DNA from: Paenimyroides ummariense
GTDB taxonomy: Bacteria; Bacteroidota; Bacteroidia; Flavobacteriales; Flavobacteriaceae
Direction: 5' to 3'
Assembly (NCBI RefSeq): GCF_900115115.1
Contig: NZ_FOVI01000005.1
Location: 124,001 to 188,000, forward strand
DNA length: 64,000 nucleotides
The notes beneath the pieces were generated by a model that had not been told where the DNA came from, searched no databases, and saw nothing but the letters and a program-made list of their open reading frames with translations. Every line of letters begins with the position of its first letter. Positions within the stretch are counted from its first letter, which is position 1. The position numbers were made by a program, and so were the translations under genes. Positions 1 to 8,548 of the stretch are shown here, piece after piece.

Positions 1-6
1 TTGTTT

Positions 7-45
7 CAGGCAGATACCCACCAATCAAAGAAGTAAATTTCACAA
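7..45 (+). promoter_or_regulatory. Weak, partial copy of the island's tandem TCACAA operator
   Basis: The stretch ending GTAAATTTCACAA resembles the second half of the tandem operator found five more times upstream of island genes (see 6328, 23931, 27237, 28513, 29569). The first half is poorly conserved, and no AAWTTTG element sits 23 nt downstream as it does in the better copies. It lies about 100 bases ahead of the RND operon and could be a diverged regulatory site. Confidence 0.3.
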
Positions 46-149
46 CTTTTACGCGTCATTTCGTATAGCTGCGCCTTAGCTGTAACCCGACCTTTGCCCT
101 GTATTTAAAAGTTTAATTAAACAAAGAAGCGTAACAAAATAAATGTAAG

Positions 150-1220
150 ATGAGAACAAGTAAAATTGGTTTGTTATCCCTCTTCATAATCGGAGCAGGA
201 TTGATACAGAGTTGCAAACAAAAAGAAGAAAAACAGTTAAAAGATGAGCCTCCGGTAGTCACCGTAGCCACTATCAACAGTTCGGAAACCGAGCAATCCG
301 TTTCCTATTCGGGTTCCATTGTACCCGACAATATGACCACCGTAAGTTTTGCCGTTCCCGGCACGATTAACAGCGTGGGTGTGAATGAGGGGCAGCGTGT
401 GAGCAAAGGACAGTTCCTTGCAAGCATTGATGCCACCGAGTATGAAGCTGCATTGCAGATTGCCAATGCGAGTTTAGACCAGAGCCAGGATGCATTCAGG
501 AGATTTGATGAACTGTACAAAAAAGGAAGTTTCCCCGAAAAGGATTACATCGACATCAAAACAAAAGTAGCGCAGGCAGAAGCCAACAAAAAAATCAACC
601 GCAAGCGCATTGCAGACAGTCGCTTACATTCACCTACCAACGGCATTATAACTGTGAAAACTGCCGAGGTTGGCGGTATGGCAGCACCTGGCGTTCCTGC
701 CTTTACCATCGTAAAAACGGACATGGTATATGCACAGTTTTCAGTACCGGAAAGCGAAATCGGAAGCTTTAAACAAGGGATGCAGGTAGATGTGAACATT
801 CCTACACTGCAACGTGATTTCAAGGGTAAAATAACCATTATTAATCCCGTAGCGGACGAAATATCCAAAGCATTTACTCTTAAAGTTCGCTTGGACAATC
901 CGGGCGGTGTCCTGATGCCGGGAATGATTACCGAAGTGCTTGCAGGAGTACCGGTAAAGGTTAAGCAGGTGCGTGTACCGCTTACTGCCATTGTGAACAA
1001 TGTTGATAAAATCCCTCACGTTTACGTGGTAGATAAAAATAACATTGCCAAGTTAACAAGGGTCAGCGTTGGTAAAATTGCAGGCGACGACATCATCATA
1101 ACAGATGGGCTAAATGAAAGCCAAACTATTATCCTTACCGGACAGAACAACGTGAAAGATGGTAAGAAAGTTAAAGCGCAAACTACATCGGTAACAGCAT
1201 CAGCCCCAAAATCTGAATAA
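150..1220 (+). CDS. RND efflux periplasmic adaptor (membrane fusion protein), lipoprotein
   Basis: Periplasmic adaptor that links the inner-membrane RND pump to the outer-membrane channel. The 356-residue product starts with a hydrophobic segment ending in a lipobox (LIQSC, Cys about residue 22), so it is probably a lipoprotein. The usual adaptor order follows: a biotinyl-lipoyl half-motif (VNEGQRVSKGQFLASID), a short coiled-coil hairpin around residues 100-150, the second lipoyl half (RLHSPTNGIITVK), then beta-barrel and membrane-proximal domains. It is the first gene of a pump operon; the permease begins three bases after its stop and a TolC gene follows. Substrates cannot be read from the sequence. 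The adaptor lacks the His-rich tails of metal-type CzcB/CusB proteins, which favours drugs or other organic compounds. Confidence 0.9.
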   Translation: MRTSKIGLLSLFIIGAGLIQSCKQKEEKQLKDEPPVVTVATINSSETEQSVSYSGSIVPDNMTTVSFAVPGTINSVGVNEGQRVSKGQFLASIDATEYEAALQIANASLDQSQDAFRRFDELYKKGSFPEKDYIDIKTKVAQAEANKKINRKRIADSRLHSPTNGIITVKTAEVGGMAAPGVPAFTIVKTDMVYAQFSVPESEIGSFKQGMQVDVNIPTLQRDFKGKITIINPVADEISKAFTLKVRLDNPGGVLMPGMITEVLAGVPVKVKQVRVPLTAIVNNVDKIPHVYVVDKNNIAKLTRVSVGKIAGDDIIITDGLNESQTIILTGQNNVKDGKKVKAQTTSVTASAPKSE

Positions 1221-1223
1221 TTT

Positions 1224-4200
1224 ATGAAAAGAAAGATAAACCTCATTGAAGCGGCAATGAAATTTCCGCAAGTACCGATAGCGATTACTGTTATTATGGT
1301 GCTTGCCGGGCTGATTTCATTGATGACGATGCCGAGAAGTGAAGACCCCCGTGTAACAGTTAGACAGGGGCTTGTTGTGGCTTTCTATCCCGGAGCCGAC
1401 GAAGAGCAGATAGAGAAAGAAGTAACCGACAAACTGGAACAATACCTGTTCGGTTTCGAGGAAATCAAAAAAGAAAAAACCCATTCGGAAAGTAAGCCCG
1501 GACAGGTGGTTGTAACGGTAGAATTGCAGGACTATGTAAAGGACACCAAAAAATTCTGGAATACCTTGCAGCACGGCTTGGATGCCAATATGCCTTTAGC
1601 ATTGCCACGGGGTGTACAGGGACCGTATGTGAACAGCGATTTCGGCGATGTGGTCGTTCAGATGATTGCCGTATCAGCCCCCGGTCGTTCTTACGCCCAG
1701 TTGGAAAACTATTTGGATGAATTGGAAGACGGCATTAAGACGATACCGTCCGTTTCCAAAATCAAGCGTTACGGCGGTCAGAAGCAGCAGGTATTTATTA
1801 CCCTGCGTGAAGATGTATTGAAGCAGTACGGTTTCGGTATCAACGAAATCACGAACACATTAAGCCAACAGAATGTTACTATTCCCAGTGGCGATATTGA
1901 AATTGACAAAAACCGTTTCCTGATTTTCACGGATGCACAGTATCAGAATGAAAATGAAATCGGGAACCTGATTGTATATAGCTCCCCGCAGGGCGGCAAT
2001 ATCCGTTTGCGTGATATAGCCAACATCGAGAGAAGATACGAAGACCTGAAAAGCAAAATTACCGTTTCAGGAAACGATGTAATGATGCTGACGGTAGAAA
2101 TGCAGCCCGGACAGAACATTGTCGATTTGGGTAATGCGCTGACACAGAAAGTTGCTGAAGTAAAAGAAATCCTGCCATCAGATGTGCAGGTCAACACCAT
2201 TGTTGACCAACCCAAAGTAGTTGATATGAACTTGGGGCATTTCTTTATCGAGTTCGGTATTGCCATTGCTGCCGTTATCTTGGTAGTAATGCTACTGCTG
2301 CCGTTCAGGGTTGCCACCATTTCAGCCATTGCAGCACCCGTTACCATTGCCGTAACATTCGCTATCCTCAACTTGTTGGGTATCGAAATGCACCAGGTTA
2401 GTTTGGCGGCAATGATTATCGTACTGGGGATGGTGGTCGATGATGCCATTATCGTAGTGGATAACTACATCGAGAAAGTGGACGAAAAAATACCGTCGTG
2501 GACTGCCGCTTGGCAGAGTGCCACACAGTTAATGGTTCCTATTTTCACGGCTACGCTTACCATTGTCCTATCGTTCCTGCCTTTGGCATTTACGCTTACC
2601 GGGCTTACAAGGGAGTTTGTGCAATGGATACCGATTACCGTAAGCATCGCTTTGGCGGTTTCGTTCTTGGTAGCCTTGTTCCTTACACCGTATATGTGTT
2701 ACCACTTCCTGAAAAAAGGATTGAAGAAGCACGATGATAAGCCGAAAAAACGCAATTTCTTAGACTGGATGCAGGACGGTTTCGACCGTGCAATCGAGTT
2801 CTGTATGAAATGGCAGAAAACTACATTGGTAGCAGGTTTGGTTATCTTTTTCCTTTCTTTCGTGGTTGGCAGTCAGGTTAAAACCGAGTTTTTCCCTATC
2901 GTGGAAAGAAACCAGTTCAACCTTGAATTGTGGATGGATAACGGTACGAACATCCACGAAACCGAAGCAGCCGTTAAGAAGATAGAAAAGGAAATTGCAG
3001 GCGATAAACGAATTGTAACCACAGCGAGTTTTATAGGTACAAGCTCGCCACGTTTCTACTCCACCTACGCACCGGAGCACCCACGTGAGAACTTTGCGCA
3101 GATATTCATCAATACCACAAGCAAGGATGCCACTTCTGAAATGATTGATGAGTATGTGCAGAAATTCAACAACTACTTGCCGAACGGTTATGTACGGGTA
3201 AGGCAGTTAAGCAAGAAGCAGCAGCCCGCACCGATTGAGATACGTGTGATTGGCAAGGATATGACCGAGCAGAAAAAAGTAGCCAAACAGGTTGCGGCAT
3301 TACTGGAAAATACCAAAGGCTCTAACTGGGTGCGCACCGATTATCAGAATGATTATGTAGGGCTGAAAGCCGTTGTTAAAGAAGATGTAGCCCTGCGTTT
3401 AGGCGTTAGCAAAGCGCAGATTGCGCAGGCATTGGGTGCAAAGATAAAAGGCTACCCAGTATCGCAGATGTGGGAGGGCAATAAAGCCATTGATATTGTA
3501 ATGAGAACAGACGAAACCGACCGGGAAAGTCTGGATGCTTTGGGTAATATGTACATCAATTCAACATTCGGTGCTAAAGTACCTTTAAAGCAGGTGGTAG
3601 ATTTACAACCGTCTTGGCATACTGGGGCTATTGTACACCGTAACGGGTTAAGAACGTTAACCGTTTCTTCCGAAGCACAGTTAGGCAGAAAACCCGCAGA
3701 AGTATTTGCAGAGGTACAGCCGAAAATTGACAGCCTGAAATTACCAAAAGGCATTAAGATTGCCTACGGTGGCGAATATGAAGACGGACTGGAAAGCGGT
3801 CCCAAAATGGGAAAAGCTTTTATGATAAGTTTCGTCCTCATCTTCCTTGTTCTGTTATTCCAGTTCAAGCGTGTTGGTAAAGTATTCATTGTACTGGCTT
3901 CGTTCCCGTTGAGCTTGCTTGGTGCAATGTTAGGCTTGTTCCTTACAGGTTACGAGTTCGGGTTTATGGCAATCATCGGTATTACCGCCTTATTGGGTAT
4001 TGTGGTTCGTAACGGGATTATCCTCGTTGACTATGCGGATGAACTGGTAAGCGAGCACGGTCATACAATTAGAGAAGCAGCTTTATTAGCAGCCAAAAGA
4101 AGAATGCGTCCCATCTTCCTTACCTCAATGGCGGCGGCTATCGGTTTGATACCGTTAATGGCGAGTGGCTCTCCGGAATGGGGACCGATTTCCAGTACCA

Positions 4201-4349
4201 TTTCAATCGGTATTCTGGTATCAATGATTACTACTTTGTTTATCGTTCCAGTATTGTATTACAGGTTCGTAAAACCACCAAAAAACAAACAGTTGGATGA
4301 GCAGCAAGAATTGAATGCCGATGCTCACAACCAAAAATACTTATCATAA
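1224..4349 (+). CDS. RND efflux transporter permease, AcrB/HAE-like
   Basis: Proton-driven inner-membrane pump of 1041 residues, the normal length for the RND superfamily. It has TM1 near residues 13-35 (ITVIMVLAGLISLMTMPRSEDP), a large periplasmic loop, TM2-6 at about 335-490, a second loop and TM8-12 at about 860-1025. The stretch VLGMVVDDAIIVVDNYIE is the TM4 segment with the paired Asp residues used for proton relay. The sequence resembles hydrophobe/amphiphile exporters more than CzcA/CusA. It starts three bases after the adaptor stop and precedes a TolC-like gene, so the three form a complete tripartite pump. It sits in a block otherwise devoted to metal and stress genes, but nothing in it points to a metal substrate. 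Confidence 0.92.
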   Translation: MKRKINLIEAAMKFPQVPIAITVIMVLAGLISLMTMPRSEDPRVTVRQGLVVAFYPGADEEQIEKEVTDKLEQYLFGFEEIKKEKTHSESKPGQVVVTVELQDYVKDTKKFWNTLQHGLDANMPLALPRGVQGPYVNSDFGDVVVQMIAVSAPGRSYAQLENYLDELEDGIKTIPSVSKIKRYGGQKQQVFITLREDVLKQYGFGINEITNTLSQQNVTIPSGDIEIDKNRFLIFTDAQYQNENEIGNLIVYSSPQGGNIRLRDIANIERRYEDLKSKITVSGNDVMMLTVEMQPGQNIVDLGNALTQKVAEVKEILPSDVQVNTIVDQPKVVDMNLGHFFIEFGIAIAAVILVVMLLLPFRVATISAIAAPVTIAVTFAILNLLGIEMHQVSLAAMIIVLGMVVDDAIIVVDNYIEKVDEKIPSWTAAWQSATQLMVPIFTATLTIVLSFLPLAFTLTGLTREFVQWIPITVSIALAVSFLVALFLTPYMCYHFLKKGLKKHDDKPKKRNFLDWMQDGFDRAIEFCMKWQKTTLVAGLVIFFLSFVVGSQVKTEFFPIVERNQFNLELWMDNGTNIHETEAAVKKIEKEIAGDKRIVTTASFIGTSSPRFYSTYAPEHPRENFAQIFINTTSKDATSEMIDEYVQKFNNYLPNGYVRVRQLSKKQQPAPIEIRVIGKDMTEQKKVAKQVAALLENTKGSNWVRTDYQNDYVGLKAVVKEDVALRLGVSKAQIAQALGAKIKGYPVSQMWEGNKAIDIVMRTDETDRESLDALGNMYINSTFGAKVPLKQVVDLQPSWHTGAIVHRNGLRTLTVSSEAQLGRKPAEVFAEVQPKIDSLKLPKGIKIAYGGEYEDGLESGPKMGKAFMISFVLIFLVLLFQFKRVGKVFIVLASFPLSLLGAMLGLFLTGYEFGFMAIIGITALLGIVVRNGIILVDYADELVSEHGHTIREAALLAAKRRMRPIFLTSMAAAIGLIPLMASGSPEWGPISSTISIGILVSMITTLFIVPVLYYRFVKPPKNKQLDEQQELNADAHNQKYLS

Positions 4350-4358
4350 AAAGGGATT

Positions 4359-5654
4359 ATGTTACAGAAAAGATATAAAACAGTCATAAAGGTTTTTATA
4401 TGCGGTTTCGCTCTTTTGCAGGGAACAAACAACCTCTTTGCACAACAGCAGTTAACCCTTGCGGAAAGCAAAGAACTGGCATTAAAAAACAATAACAGGA
4501 TAGGCAAAGCCAAAGAAGACGTAATTGCCACCCAATCCGATAAGCTGATTGCAGATGTGGCAGGCAGACCGAAACTGGATGCTTCAGCTACCGCCTTTTA
4601 CTTTGGGGAGCCATTGAATACGATGCTGCCCGAATATGGGTTTGCGCCAATGGTCAGCGTTACACAGCCGATTTACACTGGCGGTAAGATTAAGTACGGC
4701 AAGCAGATGGCAGAAACCAATATACAGATGAGCAACGCTCAACAACGATTGGTAGAAGATGAAGTATTACTGGCTACCGAAACCGCTTACTGGCTTGTGG
4801 TACAGGCTAAGGAAGAAATCAAACTGGAACAGCAGGTTAAAAAGCAACTGGCTTCACATTACACATTCCTGAATAACCAGTTTGAGGCAGGATTGATTTA
4901 CAAAAATGATGTGTTGCGGGCAAAGGTACTTCAGAACGAAAATGAAGCCCGTTTGCAGGCTGCGGAGAATAAACTCGTCTTGTCAAAGAGAAGATTGAGC
5001 CAGTTAATCGGGACGGAAGACCCCACAGGTATAGACGTAGCCGATACGTTGAGTACAAGCGATTTTTTAAAACAGGGTGTTTTGAAAGCTGCCGATGCTA
5101 ACCGTCCGGAAATTGAGTTGGCAACCAATGGCATAAAAATGAGCGAGCTTACCAAAAGTATGCTTAAAGCAGACCTGAAACCATCGGTAGGTTTATCACT
5201 GAACGGAATGGCAGCCTTTGGAAAAGAGGGCATCAACTTCGGCGACCCTACCAAAAACCATATGCTGACTTACTTTGGTATGCTAAGCGTTAAAATTCCG
5301 GTTTTCGACTGGGGTAGCAGAAAAGAAAAAGTAAAGCAGCAGGAAGCCAATATACGTTCGGCTGAATACGGTCTGAAAGAACTGAAAAGCCAAATCACTG
5401 TGGAGATTGAGCAAGCTACGCTTAACCTGCAATTGCAGGCGAACAACATTGATTTAATGCAGGCATCGTTAATTGAAGCAGACGAGAACCTGAAACTAAG
5501 TAATGACCGCTTTAAAGCCGGAACCATTACCGGGGAAGATGTACTGATAGCAGAAACGCTTTGGCAAAGAGCATACAGCAATATGTTAGATGCAAAAGTA
5601 CGGTACAAGATTGCCGAAGCTGTTTATCATAAAACCATTGGTCAGATGAAATAG
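4359..5654 (+). CDS. TolC-family outer membrane efflux protein
   Basis: Outer-membrane exit duct of the pump encoded by the two preceding genes. The 431-residue product has an N-terminal signal segment (GFALLQGTNNLFAQQ), then two rounds of long alpha-helical hairpin separated by short beta strands, as in OEP/TolC proteins. Typical helix text such as LTLAESKELALKNN opens the mature chain and RFKAGTITGEDVLIAET the second repeat. It starts nine bases after the permease stop and is the last gene of the operon; a strong terminator hairpin follows at 5705. It has no lipobox, unlike the efflux lipoprotein at the far end of the window. Confidence 0.9.
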   Translation: MLQKRYKTVIKVFICGFALLQGTNNLFAQQQLTLAESKELALKNNNRIGKAKEDVIATQSDKLIADVAGRPKLDASATAFYFGEPLNTMLPEYGFAPMVSVTQPIYTGGKIKYGKQMAETNIQMSNAQQRLVEDEVLLATETAYWLVVQAKEEIKLEQQVKKQLASHYTFLNNQFEAGLIYKNDVLRAKVLQNENEARLQAAENKLVLSKRRLSQLIGTEDPTGIDVADTLSTSDFLKQGVLKAADANRPEIELATNGIKMSELTKSMLKADLKPSVGLSLNGMAAFGKEGINFGDPTKNHMLTYFGMLSVKIPVFDWGSRKEKVKQQEANIRSAEYGLKELKSQITVEIEQATLNLQLQANNIDLMQASLIEADENLKLSNDRFKAGTITGEDVLIAETLWQRAYSNMLDAKVRYKIAEAVYHKTIGQMK

Positions 5655-5704
5655 CTTTTTTTTAAATTAGTTAATGCTATGGGAATTGATAATACTCAAA
5701 ATGT

Positions 5705-5734
5705 AGGGGCATTAAAAAAGCCCCTGCTTTTTTA
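5705..5734 (+). terminator. Intrinsic terminator of the RND operon
   Basis: AGGGGC (5705-5710) pairs with GCCCCT (5720-5725) across an A-rich loop and is followed by a T-rich run. Confidence 0.75.
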
Positions 5735-5754
5735 ATTAATATTAAGATGTAATA

Positions 5755-6321
5755 ATGAAAGAACTTTACTCCAGTGAAGAAAAGGGTTTGTTAATGATAC
5801 CTGACATATCGGGCTTTACAGATTTCGTTATCAAATCAAATATGTTTGTTGGCAAATACATAACAGAAAGTTTACTTAAAACAATAATGGACAGCAATAT
5901 TCTTTGTATGGAAATTTCGGAAATAGAGGGTGATGCCATACTGTTTTATAAGTACAAAAACCTACCCACATTTGAGGAAACTTTGGTACAAATAGAACAC
6001 ACATACAAAGATTTTCAAAAAGAGCTACAACGCTTATCTAAACAATTAGCAATTGAAATCCCGCTTTCTCTGAAGACAATCGTCCACTACGGCAATTTTG
6101 CTAAATATCAAATTGGCACTTTTGAAAAGCTTTATGGTGCACCTGTTGTGGAAGCACATAAAATGCTAAAAAATCATATTGCTGAATATCCTCCTTACGC
6201 TTTGTTTTCTGACGCATTTTTGAAAGCAAATTTCAAAGAGCCTGAACAATCAACTGTTGAATACGACAATTGTGAAGACTGTAAATATTTGCCTGAAATT
6301 GGTTACATACATTACCTATAA
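5755..6321 (+). CDS. DUF2652 protein, nucleotidyl-cyclase-like fold
   Basis: A 188-residue cytoplasmic protein without signal peptide or membrane segment. The opening MIPDISGFTDFV motif and the layout resemble DUF2652, a family related to the class III nucleotidyl cyclase fold. In true cyclases the matching DISGFT segment carries a metal-binding Asp; here that Asp is kept (PDISGF) and an EGDAIL segment resembles the second metal-site strand. Whether it has any cyclase activity is unknown, as the family is mostly uncharacterised. The C-terminus holds a CEDC pair. It lies between the RND operon and the Fur-family gene, about 115 bases before the start used here for that gene. The intervening DNA contains a tandem operator, so the Fur gene probably has its own promoter. 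Confidence 0.65.
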   Translation: MKELYSSEEKGLLMIPDISGFTDFVIKSNMFVGKYITESLLKTIMDSNILCMEISEIEGDAILFYKYKNLPTFEETLVQIEHTYKDFQKELQRLSKQLAIEIPLSLKTIVHYGNFAKYQIGTFEKLYGAPVVEAHKMLKNHIAEYPPYALFSDAFLKANFKEPEQSTVEYDNCEDCKYLPEIGYIHYL

Positions 6322-6327
6322 AGTACA

Positions 6328-6395
6328 AACAGTAAATATCACAAATCTATCAAAGGAAATTACAATACTTATACAAAAGAACATTTCTAATTTTA
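6328..6395 (+). promoter_or_regulatory. Tandem direct-repeat operator plus -7-like element upstream of the Fur-family gene
   Basis: CAGTAAATATCACAA is followed 21 bases later by a second half-site ending TTACAA (6360-6365). Exactly 23 nt downstream lies AATTTTA (6389-6395) at the place where sibling copies have AAATTTG or AATTTTG. The arrangement matches the copies upstream of the copper genes. It suggests an activator that binds two adjacent major-groove faces just upstream of the -7 element. Confidence 0.6.
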
Positions 6396-6436
6396 CAATA
6401 GACTTAAATTCAGTAACAAATACTGATAGAAGTAAA

Positions 6437-6862
6437 ATGAAAAGTTTAGAAGAAAAATTATTGAAAAGGGGCATAAAACCCACTTCGGTTAGGCTGTTAA
6501 TCTTTACAACAATGTCTGGCTTACAAAAGGCTTTCAGCCTGACTGATTTGGAAACCGAGTTAGAAACCGTCAATAAATCTACTATTTTCAGGACATTGAG
6601 CCTATTCCATGAAAATTTGCTTATCCATAGTATTGATGACGGCTCAGGATCTATAAAGTATTCTATTTGCAGTGACACCTGTATGTGTACGGTTGGCGAG
6701 CTACACGTCCATTTCAATTGTAACCGCTGTAAGAATACGTATTGTCTTGAAAGTATTTCAATACCAGCAATTCAGCTCCCAGAAAAATTTCTTTTGGACA
6801 GTGTGAATTTCGTAATGAAAGGTATTTGTAAAGATTGCTCAAGGTTCGTTAAAACAAAATAA
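6437..6862 (+). CDS. Fur-family metal- or peroxide-responsive repressor
   Basis: A 141-residue member of the Fur/Zur/PerR family. An N-terminal winged helix (about residues 1-80, with the recognition region STIFRTLSLFHENLL) is followed by a dimerisation domain. Metal ligands are visible: the HVHFNC stretch with CNRC, and a second pair CKDC near the C-terminus, which resemble the structural zinc site. The open frame extends upstream to 6257, but that part overlaps the DUF2652 gene and contains a tandem operator and -7-like element; the family-typical N-terminus begins at ATG 6437. Three nearby promoters (6917, 8485, 15316) share a dyad that could be its operator, though Fur boxes are usually more AT-rich. 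Fur, Zur and PerR subtypes cannot be separated here. Confidence 0.8.
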   Translation: MKSLEEKLLKRGIKPTSVRLLIFTTMSGLQKAFSLTDLETELETVNKSTIFRTLSLFHENLLIHSIDDGSGSIKYSICSDTCMCTVGELHVHFNCNRCKNTYCLESISIPAIQLPEKFLLDSVNFVMKGICKDCSRFVKTK

Positions 6863-6888
6863 TCATTTTCATTTTTAATTAAATTTTG

Positions 6889-6916
6889 AAGCAGCCCTTA
6901 CCAAATAGGGTTGCTT
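6889..6916 (+). terminator. Hairpin after the Fur-family gene
   Basis: AAGCAGCCCT (6889-6898) pairs with AGGGTTGCTT (6907-6916) with one wobble. It ends directly against the TAAATTTG promoter element of the next gene, so termination and the new promoter are fused. Confidence 0.55.
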
Positions 6917-6957
6917 TAAATTTGCAACCATGTTCCAAAAATTTACTAATAAATTTA
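6917..6957 (+). promoter_or_regulatory. Promoter with GCAACC-dyad, copy 1 (upstream of flavoprotein gene)
   Basis: TAAATTTG (6917-6924) runs into GCAACCATGTTCC (6924-6936). TAAATTTA follows at 6950-6957, with 25 nt between the upstream TTTG and this second element. The same layout with the same 25-nt interval recurs at 8485 and 15316. This copy has the least perfect dyad. Confidence 0.55.
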
Positions 6958-7026
6958 GAGAATAAATTATCGAATTAACACTTTCGATATTATAGAAATA
7001 CTAATATAAAATTAAAAATAAAACCT

Positions 7027-8430
7027 ATGGAAAGTCAATTTGATGTAATTATCATTGGTTCAGGACCGGGAGGTTACGTCACAGCAATACGTTGTGCACA
7101 ATTGGGATTAAAAACCGCAATAATAGAAAAGTATTCCGTACTTGGAGGTACTTGTCTGAATGTTGGATGTATTCCATCAAAGGCTATGCTGGATAGCTCT
7201 GAACGATACCATGAAATAAAGTATAGCAGTGTAAATCACGGTATTGATGTGGACAATACGAGGGTTGATTTAAAAAGAATGATTGCCCGAAAAGCAGACG
7301 TGGTTTCCAAAATCAACGGAGGAGTAAGCTACTTGATGAAAAAAAATAAAGTAGAGGTTTTCCAGGGCGTAGGTTCTTTTAAAAATAAGAATACCATCTT
7401 GATAAAGTCTGAAACCGCAGAAGAAACCATTACCGGGGCAAACGTAATTATTGCAACAGGCTCAAAACCGGCCTCGCTTCCCGGAATTGATATTGACAAA
7501 AAACGGATTATCAGTTCAACAGAAGCTTTGAACTTAAAGGAAATTCCCAAACACCTTGTTGTAGTTGGAGGCGGCGTTATCGGTATGGAATTAGGGTCAG
7601 TTTATGGAAGATTGGGAAGCAAAATTACCGTAATAGAGTATGCAGGGAGCATTCTCGCTAATATGGATAAAAAAATGGGGGCAGAACTTCAAAAATCACT
7701 AAAGAAAAATTTAGATTTTGAATTTTTACTTGGTTATAAGGTAACGGGAGCAACCAATACCGGTGATAGTATTGCTGTAACTGCTGAAGACAAAAATGGT
7801 GATATTGTCACATTGGAAAGCGATTATTGTTTAGTGGCAATTGGAAGAAAACCCTATACTACAGGATTAGGATTAGATAAAGTAGGAATTGAACTCAATT
7901 CGAGAGGACAGATTTCTACAGATAAAAATATGGAAACAAATGTAAAAGGAATTTATGCCATCGGCGATGTGGTAGAGGGACCAATGTTAGCACACAAAGC
8001 ATCGGAAGAGGGTATCTTTGTAGCTGAAATTATTGCAGGACAAAAACCACATATTAATTACAATACTATTCCAAGCATTGTTTACACCAGTCCAGAGGTC
8101 GCCAGTGTTGGTAAGACCGAAGAAGAATTGAAAACTTCAGGAATAAAATATAAAGTTGGTCAGTTCCCTTTTTCTGCATCTGGAAGAGCCATTACCAGTG
8201 GTAAAACTGAGGGCGTGGCAAAAGTGTTAGCAGATGCAAAGACAGATGAAATTTTAGGTTTCCATATAATTGGAGAGCGAGCTTCTGATTTGATTGGAGA
8301 AGCTACGGTTTCAATGGCATATAGGGCAGCTGCTGAAGATATAGCCCGCATTTCTCACGGGCATCCGACTTACTATGAAAACCTGCGTGAAGCTTGTCTT
8401 GACGTCGAGAAAATTGCAATCCATATATGA
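7027..8430 (+). CDS. lpdA: Dihydrolipoamide dehydrogenase-like flavoprotein (first copy)
   Basis: FAD-dependent pyridine nucleotide-disulphide oxidoreductase of 467 residues, the standard length for dihydrolipoamide dehydrogenase. An N-terminal FAD-binding GSGPGGY motif is followed by the redox-active disulphide GGTCLNVGC (Cys about 44 and 49), an NAD-binding GGGVIGMELG motif near 180, the FAD motif YAIGDV near 315, and a C-terminal HGHPTYYE with the catalytic His. The enzyme family reoxidises dihydrolipoyl groups with NAD+. No 2-oxoacid dehydrogenase or glycine-cleavage subunit is encoded nearby, so it probably does not serve a local complex. It has its own promoter with the GCAACC dyad shared with the Zn/Cd ATPase gene, which suggests metal-stress control. 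A perfect terminator follows. Confidence 0.85.
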   Translation: MESQFDVIIIGSGPGGYVTAIRCAQLGLKTAIIEKYSVLGGTCLNVGCIPSKAMLDSSERYHEIKYSSVNHGIDVDNTRVDLKRMIARKADVVSKINGGVSYLMKKNKVEVFQGVGSFKNKNTILIKSETAEETITGANVIIATGSKPASLPGIDIDKKRIISSTEALNLKEIPKHLVVVGGGVIGMELGSVYGRLGSKITVIEYAGSILANMDKKMGAELQKSLKKNLDFEFLLGYKVTGATNTGDSIAVTAEDKNGDIVTLESDYCLVAIGRKPYTTGLGLDKVGIELNSRGQISTDKNMETNVKGIYAIGDVVEGPMLAHKASEEGIFVAEIIAGQKPHINYNTIPSIVYTSPEVASVGKTEEELKTSGIKYKVGQFPFSASGRAITSGKTEGVAKVLADAKTDEILGFHIIGERASDLIGEATVSMAYRAAAEDIARISHGHPTYYENLREACLDVEKIAIHI

Positions 8431-8456
8431 TTAAGCTTGAAAATATAACTTTTTAA

Positions 8457-8484
8457 AAACAGCCATATAACAATATGGCTGTTT
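8457..8484 (+). terminator. Intrinsic terminator of the first flavoprotein gene
   Basis: AAACAGCCATAT (8457-8468) and ATATGGCTGTTT (8473-8484) form a perfect 12-bp stem with an AACA loop. The T-rich end merges into the next promoter element. Confidence 0.8.
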
Positions 8485-8525
8485 TACATTTGCAACCAGG
8501 TTCCTAAAATCTACTGATAAATTTG
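8485..8525 (+). promoter_or_regulatory. Promoter with GCAACC-dyad, copy 2 (upstream of the ATPase-domain gene)
   Basis: TACATTTG (8485-8492) overlaps GCAACCAGGTTCC (8492-8504), an odd-centred dyad around AACC-A-GGTT. TAAATTTG follows at 8518-8525, with 25 nt between it and the first TTTG. Either TAnnTTTG could be the -7 element. If the second is used, the dyad lies in an unusually long spacer. Confidence 0.6.
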
Positions 8526-8548
8526 CTGTGTAAATAAAACTTATTACA

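Noticed and set aside
6257-6436. 60-codon N-terminal extension of the Fur-family gene
   Set aside because: It overlaps the DUF2652 gene and contains the tandem operator and -7-like element; the family-type domain starts at ATG 6437.
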